Positions 21,419 through 31,114 of a stretch of 64,000 nt of DNA are shown here, piece by piece (the stretch's first letter is position 1; each line of letters starts with the position of its first letter). Location of the stretch: contig CM035167.1 in assembly GCA_020205615.1 (NCBI GenBank), positions 27,541,130-27,605,129 of the forward strand. Reading direction: 5' to 3'. The DNA comes from Panax quinquefolius (Eukaryota > Streptophyta > Magnoliopsida > Apiales > Araliaceae). A program made the translations under genes and the position numbers. A model generated the notes under the pieces. It saw nothing but the letters and a program-made list of their open reading frames with translations. It had not been told where the DNA came from and did no database searches.

Positions 21419-24280
21419 GTAAGCTTAAATCATTTATTTGGGATTTTGAAAATCCAACACTTGTGAGAGAGAGAGAGAGGTCGGATGAGAAGAAGAAGGA
21501 GGAGGAAAAGCTAGGCCGTGTACAAACTTTGTCCGACGGGAGAAGTTTAAAGGAGAAAGGTAATCCGAAATCTTATCTCATATAAATTTTCTTAAGTTTT
21601 TATGTTCAAAAACCTAGCTTAATGAGAATAACCAGTAAAAGATGTTAGAAATGATTTCATATGATTGAAATCATGAGAAAACAGAGAAATAAAAATTAGA
21701 AATTTAATTTATAAATTTCTTAAGGAAGTATAAGATTCGTAATGAATTAGAACGATCCGAGTGGATTATATGAATGAGTAGGTGAAATAAGTAAGGAATG
21801 ATATTCTATAACATCAAATTCTAATAAAAAGTGAAATCGTAATCCAAAATATCGATTAAAATGAAGAACGAACGAAGAACACGAAGAACACACGAAGAAC
21901 ACGAAGAACGTTGTTGATGGACAAATTTAAAACCATCGTAGGATAATTGTTATTGATGGAAAGTTTAAAACCATCGTGTATAAGTTAGATGTGTATTACT
22001 TGGTTAAGAACGGTAGAAATGTTCATGAAAAATGGATTAAAACTTAGTTATAACGAAGTTATGGCGAAAATTATGTAAAAGACAAACAAAAATTAGAAAG
22101 TTAGTAAATGAACCTGAGTGGGTAGGGTTTCATAAGAATGTAAGAGAACATAGGAAACGTGAGTCATGGACTCAAGAACGAACGAGTTCCGAGTTCGGAT
22201 GACCGAATGAAGAGCGTTAAAAACATAAAATGAATAAAGGGTGAGGATCAAGCCAATCGAATGGCATGTTAACGGATTCAGAACGAAGTTCTATCTGAGT
22301 GGTATTGAAGTACATAAGATAAGGAAGAGAATGGCTTTGGAACGACCTCGTTCCGAGTTATAACGAAGGAGTTATGAGATCGGGAAGTAAGCGTCTCAAA
22401 TTAAATTTAACACTTAGAAAATTTTCTAGGGCTTCAGCCATGCATGGCCTACCATGCCTTATAATGTGAAAGTCGCAATACTAAACAAGGGAGCCAGGTA
22501 CTGCCAACTCATGCCATGGTGCGAGAGATAAAGAAGAGAGTGGCGTCGCATCGCCGGTGCAGGGAAAAAGCCCGGTAATGAGCTTTTAACTGCTCAAAAC
22601 CTAGGGGAAGTGTAACGAAAGCTAATGAACGTGTAGTTTATCGAATGTAAGACTTAATCAATTAATTTAAACCTTTACTACATGTTGAATGAAATGATCG
22701 AAAGAGATTAAAAGATCAATAAAGTAATGAATAACGAAAGCATTAATAAGATATAAATTATCAAGAAAGCCGTAACAAACGGTAATAAGATTAATGAAAG
22801 CCGAATGTGAGTCGATAAGGAATGAATCCTGAGGGATGTCATTTAGTTGTCAGAAAGTCGTAAGGAATAAGAAATTGACCTAATCGAACATTATAGTTTA
22901 ATAGTTCGTATAAGTTAAGAGAAGTTAGGTTGTGGTACAATCGTAACTTTGATGGTTGATATATGGAGTTGGGCTAAACAATTCCTTGAGAGAGCGAAGG
23001 TATATATCTAAATCGGGAACCGATCTAACTCATTGTGATGGCAAAGCAGTAGATGAGACTCGAACTTGTTTGTTGGTTGTTTGTGGGAAACCACTTAGAG
23101 TACCATATGGACTACTAGCAGAGACGCGATGTGTGCTGAGTCCTAGAGAAGTTATAAGAAGAAGATAAGAATATAAATCATCCAAGATGATGAACATTGA
23201 GTAAGACATCTCCGTATGTCATGAAGCCGTAAACTGGTAAAGGAAGTTAGTTGCGTAAACTTATATTGCAAGAACGCGAACCCTAAGAAGTAAAGTTAAG
23301 TAAACCAATGCATAAGTTCAATATATGACTAATTGGTGTTTATGTTTTCTCTTTATGTGTTATATAGGAATTGGAATGAGCAGTTCAGCATAAGTTGTAG
23401 TTGGGTGTAAGGCAAGTTTCTTAACTTCGTTCATATTACATGAATGCTAGTTTCTTAAACTTCTCAGATATTGAACTTGAGAAGTTCTGTCTATGTTCGA
23501 ATGTGCGATATTAGTACAAGGTGGTAGGAACATATGAGGCCTGTATCCACAATTTGAACACTTAGGTGTTTCTATGATATGAACTATTCTGTGATTGAGC
23601 TGTTCAATACAAGTATGTTATGTTTATACATAAACCGTTATTGTTAAGTCTGTGCTAATGATTCTAGCCAGACAGGATGTGTATGAAAAAGGTAGAGGAA
23701 TGAAAGTATTTCAAAGTGAAAATGACTAATGTTTTAAGATGATAGCAATCGAGACTATTCCTATTATTCAAGATGTTTTATAACCTTTGTTCGGTTATGG
23801 AAGTTCTAAAGAAATGTTTTAATTCTGAAGTTGTTTGTTCAACTGTTATGACTTGCTGGGAAATTGAATCCTCACTCTTGCTTTAAATGAAAAACAATTT
23901 TCAGCGAACAAGGTTAGAAGAACTTAAGGATCCCATAAAGATCAAACTGACAGTATCCAGATGAAGTACCATTCAGAAGGTGAATGAGCGAGAAGATCAA
24001 GTGAAGACTTGTAATGTAAAAAGATGAAATTGAATTATAGACTTGTTTAATGAACTGTTATGTATCCTTGGTGGTGGATAAAAGTCACTCTTGTAAGATG
24101 AAATGAATAATGTAATTACCATTAATTGTAATGAAAGAGGTTATAAGGTTTCCAGAACTTGGGATATGAGAGTGTATGTTGTTATATTTCAGTATATAAT
24201 GATGTATTTGGATGAATGATGTGCTCGTGACGTACAGAATCCGGGTGTGAAGATAGACCGGATTTCAGGAAGTTACAAGT

Positions 24281-24293
24281 TGGTATCAAAGCT
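24281..24293 (+). other. primer-binding site, element E
   Basis: TGGTATCAAAGCT, 3 nt after the LTR end; one mismatch to the plant initiator tRNA-Met site over its first 12 bases. It is identical over these bases to the site of element A. Confidence 0.8.
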
Positions 24294-24405
24294 GATAGGT
24301 TATAAACCTTAGGTAAGAGTACCTAAGACTATAATCGTAGAGAGAATGATAAGAAGATCACCACGTGATCATAGTGACTCGTACTAACAGATGAGTTGTT
24401 AAACG

Positions 24406-24410
24406 ATGAA
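24406..24410. other. target-site duplication of A, left copy
   Basis: ATGAA directly before the LTR start TGTAAGACCCC; identical to 33589-33593. A five-base duplication is usual for Ty3/gypsy integrases. Confidence 0.92.
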
Positions 24411-25001
24411 TGTAAGACCCCAACTTTTTAATAAATAAAATCGAATTTCCTCTATTTATTATTGTGAATAATAAGGAATTAATTTGATATAATGATTTGG
24501 TTATGGGTGAAATGTGCAAATTTTGCAAAATAAGCAAGTGGTTATAAAATATTCATTTTTGTCGGGAAATATTCGTTTGGTCGTGGAATATTCTTGTTGT
24601 CAGGGAATATTCGTACGACAGCGCAACCATTTGTGGGCCCCATAACGGATAATGGTCGGATGAAGAAAATGACAAATTTGAGTTTTTACAAATAACGGTG
24701 TAGTCATTACCATTAACATTGTTAGAATACCTTATTGGTTAAAATACAAGAAGAATCTGGCGTGGATGCACAAGAGAATATTACTGCGGTTTTGCACAAG
24801 ATTTTGAATTATTGATTCTTATGTAAGAAGACACTACTCAGTAATTGTTACAGTAATTACTGTTCAATATTTTATTTTATTGATTCAATAATTGCTGCGT
24901 TGATATTTTATATTGTTGTTTCAATAATTGTTACTGCACAGTATTTCCCATTATCAGATCAATAATTCATATTATTTGAATAATAATATTAGATAACATT
25001 A

Positions 25002-25110
25002 TTGACAATGTCTAGAAAGTTCTGTCAAAGAGAGGTTTGGTCACCTAATTGCGCGCCAGTAAGGAGAAATCCTTATCGAAAAGCCCCTCTTTCTTTGAAA
25101 CCCACTGTCA
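25002..25110 (+). promoter_or_regulatory. conserved U3 hairpin block, LTR A 5'
   Basis: Begins ATTGACAATGTCTAGAAAGT and contains three small inverted repeats in a row: AGGT/ACCT around TTGGTC; TAAGGA-GAAA-TCCTTA; and a GAAAG/CTTTC pair around CCCC. The same block is kept in six other LTR copies (6236-6345, 7479-7580, 15119-15220, 17452-17560, 31684-31794, 51019-51122), while flanking U3 differs widely. Function unknown. Confidence 0.75.
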
Positions 25111-25620
25111 TTATTATTGTGATTCAATAATATTATTTGTGAATAATTAATTATTGATTTATATGATAAAGGAAATATTTATTTGATGTGGATATAAGTG
25201 ATGGATTTATTTACTTATGTGGTTATAAAAGAAGGAATTAATGCTGAGGTGTTTTATCAGTATTTTGTCGGATTGAAAGTATTAAAAATCACCCTTTTGT
25301 GGATTTCGTATACTTTTTGTTTGGAATTTGGAAACACTTAAAGCTACAAAGTTGTAGAGAATTCAATTTCGTGTGGAATGGACATAAAATTCGTATTTTT
25401 CTGATAAACGGGCTATTTTCTATGAATTATTGAAGTTTCGAAAAATAAAATAATTTTTATTAAAATTGGGTGGGACCCACTTTTGTTTTAAACATGTGGG
25501 CTGCGAAAAAAATTCAGAATTGGCTGGCTTGTTTGATCAAAATGGGTGGGCGTAGAAGTGAAGGAATAAATAATATTATTTTATTATTTTAGTCTCCTTT
25601 CATGCGTTAAAGCATTTTCC

Positions 25621-25628
25621 TATAAATA
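25621..25628 (+). promoter_or_regulatory. TATA box of 5' LTR, element A
   Basis: TATAAATA, about 1.2 kb into the LTR and 142 bp after the GTGGGACCCAC palindrome. The 3' LTR has the same site at 32303-32310. Confidence 0.75.
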
Positions 25629-26688
25629 AAGCGTGAGTTAGAATTGAAAATCACACCGTAAAACAAGTTTTCTTTCTCTCTATATTATTGAGCGTATTTT
25701 TGTGAGTATTTAGATACTTTGAGAGTTGCTATTCAGTGCAAGTTTCCTTCGGCCTTACATCCGATATTCCGAACAGAAGTATTATTATTTTGAGGTAAGG
25801 GATGTTATTTTCTTCGTAAATGATATTATTTCTTTCAATATAATTATACCAAAATATTGGTCTGAACTTTTTATTAAATTTGGAACTTTTTGTGTCGGGG
25901 TTACTATTCACATATACGACATTACTCACGTATACGGCAGTATTCACGAATACGGCACTATTCACCGAAAAAAAAAAATTCCTTTTTGTCCAAGATGTCT
26001 ATTATGGTTACTATCTTTGATTGTATCCATGTTTTGATCTTTATTTTTGAATTTTACTTCACAATTGGTTATTATGGAGTATTATTGAACTTAGATAAAC
26101 TGTAATACAAATCCCTAATATTTATTCTTTTATCTCACTGGATTTGTTTTCTTTAAGATATTTTTCATCATCCTCAGTCCTAAATGATGATATTACTGAA
26201 TATCTTTGGCCTGTAGTGCAAAGATGAATGATTAACTGATGAATATCTTTGGCCCGTAGTGCAAAGATGAACAGGTGTTGAGATGAACATGACCAACTGA
26301 TGATACAAATGAATATCTTTAGCTTGTAGTGCAAAGATGAATATTTGATTCAAGATGTATATTGATTGATGTTACAGGGATAAAATATTGATGATGGACT
26401 TTTAAATCTTAGAAGATAGTAGAATTCATTCTCTACTTGACTCTTCTAACGGATTGATATTTCCGCTGCAGTTATTGATCTAAAACTTGTTGTCTATTAT
26501 ATTTTATCAGATTTTTCCCTTTTGAAGACTAATGATAATTTGTTGTATATTATCTTAGTCATAATATTATTTACTGGGCTAGTTGAGCTCACCCTTTTCC
26601 TTTTTGTTCCATTGGTCTTCTCAAGAGGAGAGAATTTAGTAGGAACTAGCCGGGGTATGGAGTGATGATTCAAGATAGTTGTTTTAGT

Positions 26689-26819
26689 AGTCCTCACTAT
26701 TTTGTAAAATAGTGTATCAATAATTGTAATGAGGACTCCTTTTGAGTTTGTATATTGTCTATTAGACAATATTTGTATTCAAACTCACAGTATAGGCGTT
26801 GTCGTATTTTGCACGACAA
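26689..26819 (+). other. nested palindromes near the LTR end, element A
   Basis: Three hairpin-forming units: AGTCCTCA (26689) with TGAGGACT (26730) enclosing CACTATTTTGTAAAATAGTG; GAGTTTG (26744) with CAAACTC (26780) enclosing ATTGTCTATTAGACAAT; and TTGTCGT (26799) with ACGACAA (26813). They sit 90-220 nt before the LTR end, so would be in the leader of the genomic RNA just ahead of the primer site. The arrangement recurs in the other LTRs (4130-4215, 13020-13105, 15785-15865, 33378-33505, 49025-49165, 52990-53125). Confidence 0.82.
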
Positions 26820-26908
26820 TTTTATTACTAAAGTTGTATTTATTTATGTACCATGTATTTTGGCGACTCAGAATGGGCGATGTATACCTATTTTGGGGGC
26901 GTCACAGT

Positions 26909-26920
26909 TGGTATCAAAGC
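26909..26920 (+). other. primer-binding site, element A
   Basis: TGGTATCAAAGC two bases after the 5' LTR; one mismatch to the plant initiator tRNA-Met site TGGTATCAGAGC. It defines the left LTR as the 5' one. Confidence 0.88.
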
Positions 26921-27092
26921 TTAGAGATATGATCCCTGGCTTAGATGTGAGACAAGAACTAGGAGGGGAGAGTCGGGGAATTCCTTCGCTAGTATGACCT
27001 TATTTGTTATTTGGTTGGTCAGCCAGAGCATATGGTTAATATGTGATATGTTAATTTGTTAATTAACCCTTGTTTTATAGCACTATTTAAGA

Positions 27093-28220
27093 ATGGCAGA
27101 GGGAAATATTAACAATGGAGTGAATGAGACAGTGGAGACACCTTTAATCACCACCCAGGGGAACGTGCAATAGGAAGGCAATATTCCTCTTGTAAACAAC
27201 ACTACCGAGCAAATGATGAATGATGGGATGTTTAGAAGCTTTTTACAGTTCATACAAAATCAGACGAGGGAGACTCGTGCACAAAATATGGGTGGAAATG
27301 ATAGCAATGCGTGGCTTGTCACAGCCAAGAAGTTCAAGGAGTTGGGACCACCAGAATTTATTGGAAAGCCGGATCCGGTCAAGGCAAAAATGTGGGTCAA
27401 GAAAATTACCAAAATATTCGATGTCTTGGGATGCACGGAAGAACAGAAGGTTCCATTCGCCACCTTTATGTTTCGTGGTGAGGCAGACTACTGGTGAGAG
27501 TTTATGAAGTGTGCCCAGCCTGCCGCACTCAACATGTCTTGGGAAATATTTCAGAAACTATTCAATGACAAGTACTTTCCTGAAAGTATTCGTCATATGA
27601 AGGAGGTAGAGTTTATCAGACTGGAACAAAACAACATGATGGTGTCCCAGTATGAGGCGAAGTTCGCTGAGTTATCCAGGTTTACACCTCATTTGGTAGA
27701 GAATGAGGAACGAATGACAAGGATGTTTCTGAGAGGTCTAAAACCCGAGATTCGGAAATATCTTATCTCTCATAAATTTTCTTTATATTAAGATGTTGTA
27801 AATAGGGCTCAATTATTAGAGTGAGATAATGAGTATGTTCAACCAAGGGAACACAAATCGTGGTCATACCTAGGTAAGGGCCATCATCGGAGCAATGAAA
27901 ACAAGCAGGGAAGAAAACATTCAGACAAAAGCGGTAACAACTCTGGTGGTAATCGTGGCCGTGATAATAGAAGGAGTGAGTCGGGAGGATATTTCAAGAA
28001 GAGAAGGTACAACAATGATAACGTGAAGACGTCAGCACAAACATCAACTATTTCTAGGGGAGGAGAACGAGCACCGGTCGTTTGTTACAAATGCGGGAAA
28101 GAGGGACACATCAGCCCAAACTGCCCACAACAATCCAAGGTGTGTTATAATTGTGGAAAGGAAGGTCATATAGCTAGAGAATGTCTAGTTACGAAACCAA
28201 GTTCAAAAGGATGGTGACTC
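27093..28220 (+). pseudogene. gag of element A
   Basis: Frame from the ATG at 27093 (MAEGNINNG). Conserved N-terminal block MMNDGMFRSFLQF at 27213, then FKELGPPEFIGKPDPVKAKMWVKKI and the capsid run FNDKYFPESIRHMKEVEFIRLEQNNMMVSQYEAKFAELSRF (27570-27680), then RMTRMFLRGLKPEIRKYL. Two CCHC knuckles are intact: [14 protein letters not shown] and [14 protein letters not shown] (28084-28185). In-frame stops occur at 27171 (CAA then TAG), 27495 (after YW), 27789 and 27822. At least two of them look like TGG-to-TGA or CAG-to-TAG decay. Gag would assemble the particle, but no full-length Gag can be made without readthrough. Confidence 0.9.
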
Positions 28221-28343
28221 CAAAGGTTGTCCCGGACAAGTCAAAGTCGGTGGTTCCTGGAAGGGCGTTTGTCGTGACTGCCCAAAACGCGAGAAACCCG
28301 AACGAGGTGATCACGGAAGTTAAAGGTTCAACTACAGGAGTTT
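28200..28343 (+). pseudogene. protease remnant with internal deletion, element A
   Basis: The sequence runs from the gag tail through [28 protein letters not shown], which precedes the protease in element C, and then jumps at about 28318 into the linker just before reverse transcriptase (GAGTTAAAG...TTGGACATCGG). Compared with element C (about 11540 to 10904), roughly 0.63 kb including the DTG catalytic loop and the whole fold is missing. The frame also changes at the junction. Confidence 0.85.
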
Positions 28344-29246
28344 TTGGACATCGGTTTTATTCGTCCTAGTACATCTCCTTGGGGTGCTCCTGTGTTATTC
28401 GTAAAGAAGAAAGATGGGAGTATGCGACTTTGTATTAACTACCGAGAATTGAACCATGTCACTATCAAGAATAGGTATCCGCTACCTCGCATTGATGACC
28501 TGTTTGACCAGTTACAAGGAGCACAATTCGTTTCAAAGATCGATCTTCATTCTGGATATCATCAGCTGAAGATTAAAACTGAAGATATTCCAAAGACTGC
28601 CTTCAAAACTCAGTACGGGCATTATGAATTATTAGTCATGTCTTTTAGATTGACTAATGCTCCTGCTGCTTTCATGGATATGATGAACCGTGTATTCAAG
28701 GAATATTTGGATCAGTTCGTTGATGTCTTTATTGATGACGTCCTCATCTATTCCAAAAGTCGTGAAGATCATGAGCACCATTTGAAGCTGGTAGTGCAAA
28801 GGCTTCGTGATAACAAGCTATATGCCAAGCTGAAGAAATGCGAGTTCTGGCTTGAGAAAGTAGCATTCCTTGGGCACGTGGTGTCAAAACATAGAGTATC
28901 TGTTGACCCGACGAAGATTGAAGCAATACATAGTTGGGAGCAACCGAAGTTGGTGACCGAAGTACGTAGCTTTCTGGGCTTAGCTGGTTATTATCGGAGA
29001 TTCGTGGAAGGATTTTCTCAAATCGCTACTCTGTTAACTCAGCTGACTCGTAAAGATACAAAATTTGGTTGGAGCAAGGATTGTGAGAAGAGTTTTCAAG
29101 AACTCAAGAGGAGACTCATTTCGGAACCTGTTCTAACAATACCATCTGGTTCAGATGGATTTGTTATCTACAACAATGCTTCAGGGAAAGGGTTAGGATG
29201 TGTTCTCATGCAACATGGGAAAGTCATAGCCTATGCCTCGCGATAA
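28344..29246 (+). CDS. reverse transcriptase and RNase H N-part, element A
   Basis: Open 300-codon frame and the best reverse transcriptase in the window. Order: [48 protein letters not shown] (first catalytic Asp), the palm with [29 protein letters not shown] (catalytic pair), then the connection [14 protein letters not shown], and RNase H starting [17 protein letters not shown]. In the last motif the catalytic Asp (usual YSDASG) is Asn, fitting a G-to-A change. The frame ends in a TAA after YASR, where relatives have Gln. Confidence 0.9.
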   Translation: MDIGFIRPSTSPWGAPVLFVKKKDGSMRLCINYRELNHVTIKNRYPLPRIDDLFDQLQGAQFVSKIDLHSGYHQLKIKTEDIPKTAFKTQYGHYELLVMSFRLTNAPAAFMDMMNRVFKEYLDQFVDVFIDDVLIYSKSREDHEHHLKLVVQRLRDNKLYAKLKKCEFWLEKVAFLGHVVSKHRVSVDPTKIEAIHSWEQPKLVTEVRSFLGLAGYYRRFVEGFSQIATLLTQLTRKDTKFGWSKDCEKSFQELKRRLISEPVLTIPSGSDGFVIYNNASGKGLGCVLMQHGKVIAYASR

Positions 29247-29567
29247 CTTAAAGAATATGAGAGGAGTTATCCTACTCATTATTTGGAGTTGGCAGCAGTC
29301 GTTTTCACGTTGAAGATATGGAGACACTACCTGTATGGGGAGAAAGTGGAGATCTATACAGATTATAAAAGCCTCAAATATTTCTTCATCCAAAAGGAAC
29401 TCAACATGCGGCAATGACGTTGGCTCGAGCTGTTGAAAGATTATGATCATACCATCCAATATCATCCTGGAAAAGCAAACGTTGTAGCTGACGCATTGAG
29501 TAGAAGATCATATTCGGGTACGAGTGCAATGTTGTTAACACAAAGGCCCATTTTGTATAACTTGTAA
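29247..29567 (+). pseudogene. RNase H C-part, element A
   Basis: Same frame as the reverse transcriptase after one stop: [44 protein letters not shown], then a TGA in QRRWLEL (QxRW), and the closing [11 protein letters not shown] motif with its Asp intact. The segment ends with a TAA at 29565-29567, followed by AGG and the ATG of the integrase frame at 29571, the same layout as in element C. Confidence 0.88.
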
Positions 29568-29570
29568 AGG

Positions 29571-30600
29571 ATGGAGATAGAGTTAAAGGCTCCAAGTACC
29601 CACGTGATGATATCAAACATACGAGTAGAACCGACTTTAATCAATAAAGTTAAAGTTGTTCATGCTACGAACATGGAGTTGATGCATATGAAGAAGAAAG
29701 TGCAAGAAGGTGTTATTCCAGAAGCAAGAATCGATGAAGAAGGAATACTTTGAGTCAACTCCAGACTTTGTGTTCCTAACAATTCTGACTTGAAGCATAG
29801 AATTATGACGGAGGCACACAACACACCGTTTGCAATCCATCCTGGGAGTACCAAAATGTATCATGATCTTTGACATACATTTTGGTGGAGCAATATGAAG
29901 AGAGAGATCGCGGAGTTTATCTCGAGGTGTTTAACTTGTCAAACGTGTAAAGGGGAAGCATCAAGTGCCAAAGGGTCCATTGCAACCACTTGAGATTTTG
30001 AAGTGGAAGTGGGAACACATTACTATGGATTTCGTTACGGGTCTTCCCAATGTTTCTCAAGGCTTAGATGCGATTTAGGTTATTGTTGATAGATTAACCA
30101 AGTCTGCTCATTTCTTGCCTATACGGGAGACTTATTCCCTTGAACGTCTAGCTAGTATGTACGTGACTAAGATTGTGAGAATGCATGGCATGCCAGTATC
30201 CATAGTTTTGAATCGTGACCCAAGATTCACTAAATGATTTTGGGTTAGCTTGCAGAAATCTATGGGCGCGATTTATTGATTCGCTTTAAGCATACCATCC
30301 TCAAGCGGACGGCAATCGAGAGGACTATTCAAACTCTTGAAGATCTATTAAAACTTTGTGTCCTAGATTTCAAAGGGAGTTGGGATAAGTACTTGCCATT
30401 GGTGGAATTCTCCTACAACAACAGTTATCAGGTAAGTATAGGTGTGGATCCATTCGAGGTGTTGTATGGAAGAAAATGTCGTTCTCCAGTATGTTGGGAC
30501 GAGGTGGGTGAAGCAACGTTGTTGGGACCAGAATTGGTACGCATAACTACAGAAAAGATTCAAACGATTCAATAACGTATACAAATGGCACAGGATCGAC
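29571..30600 (+). pseudogene. integrase of element A
   Basis: Frame from ATG 29571 (MEIELKAPS). The zinc-binding region is present (HNTPFAIHPGSTKM, CLTCQ), with stops at 29751 and 29868. Near 29943 an extra A shifts the frame. The first catalytic Asp is kept (TMDFVTGLP), but the second motif reads IVLNRDPRF for IVSDRDPRF, so that Asp is Asn. The Glu motif (ERTIQ) is in frame near 30313. Further stops follow at 30078 and 30236. The sequence continues to [43 protein letters not shown]. Dead enzyme. Confidence 0.88.
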
Positions 30601-31103
30601 AAAAGAGTTATGCGGATCTTCATCGAAAGGACGTGGAATTTAATATTGGGGATCATGCATTGTTACGTATCGCGCCATGGAATGGAGTCACAAGATTTGG
30701 GAAGAGAGGAAAGCTCAATCCAAGATTTGTTGGTCCATTTGAGATTCTTGACCGAATAGGAAATGTGGCCTATAGACTCGCATTACCTCCAAGCATGTCT
30801 CGTGTTCATAATGTTTTTCATATATTTATGCTTCATAAATATGTGAAAAACCTGAACCACATTATTGAGTTAGAACCAGACGAGATAGCCAAAGATTTAA
30901 CGCACGAGGAGGTACCTGTTAAGATCTTGGATAGGAAAGAGAATGTCCTACGCACCAAGGTTATACCACAAGTTAAGGTTTTATGGAGGAACCATACTAT
31001 TGAAGAAATGACCTGGGAGTTAGAATCAGAAATGAAAGCGAGGTATCCTCACCTTTTCGAAACACCAGGTACATACGTCAATTTCGAGGACGAAATTTCA
31101 TAA
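30585..31103 (+). CDS. integrase C-terminus with chromodomain, element A
   Basis: Open 172-codon frame. First half: DRQKSYADLHRKDVEFNIGDHALLRIAPWNGV, the SH3-like DNA-binding tail, then KLNPRFVGPFEILDRIGNVAYRLALPPSMSRVHNVFHI. Second half: chromodomain with VPVKILDRKENVLRTKVIPQVKVLWRN, EEMTWELESEMKARYPHLF. The aromatic and acidic positions typical of the Tekay/Reina type are present in part. Chromodomains guide insertion to chromatin with histone marks. It ends at the polypurine tract; the last residues overlap it. The frame is preceded by a stop at 30575, so as a stand-alone protein it would start at an internal Met. Confidence 0.9.
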   Translation: MAQDRQKSYADLHRKDVEFNIGDHALLRIAPWNGVTRFGKRGKLNPRFVGPFEILDRIGNVAYRLALPPSMSRVHNVFHIFMLHKYVKNLNHIIELEPDEIAKDLTHEEVPVKILDRKENVLRTKVIPQVKVLWRNHTIEEMTWELESEMKARYPHLFETPGTYVNFEDEIS

Positions 31104-31114
31104 GGAGGGGAGGT
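31101..31114 (+). other. polypurine tract, element A
   Basis: TAAGGAGGGGAGGT directly before the 3' LTR start. It primes plus-strand DNA synthesis. The stop codon of pol overlaps its first bases. Confidence 0.88.

Larger units (their letters stand above)
20646..24277 (+). repeat. 5' LTR of element E (3.63 kb)
   Basis: Starts TGTAATAACCCGG and ends GGAAGTTACA, giving TG...CA ends, and is followed after 3 nt by a primer site, which defines it as a 5' LTR. It holds an inverted telobox pair (20901-20921), a perfect 12-bp hairpin (21280-21306), GGAGGTG repeats (21314-21366), a TATA box (21411-21418), a GA-run (21465-21479) and a short AACACGAAG array (21861-21912). The 2.8 kb downstream of the TATA box has no long open frame and no recognisable gene. 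Confidence 0.78.
24411..26906 (+). repeat. 5' LTR of element A (2496 bp)
   Basis: Starts TGTAAGACCCC and ends GGGGGCGTCACA. In order: the hairpin block (25002-25110), GTGGGACCCAC (25469-25479), TATA box (25621-25628), GTATACGGCACTATTCAC-type repeats (25901-25965), three ATCTTTGGCC...GTGCAAAGAT hairpin units (26199-26343), and nested palindromes (26689-26819). It serves as the reference LTR for the family in this window. Confidence 0.95.

Noticed and set aside
22956..23168. 70-codon frame in LTR E
   Set aside because: Lies within the LTR, has no recognisable domain and no neighbouring coding signal; length expected by chance.
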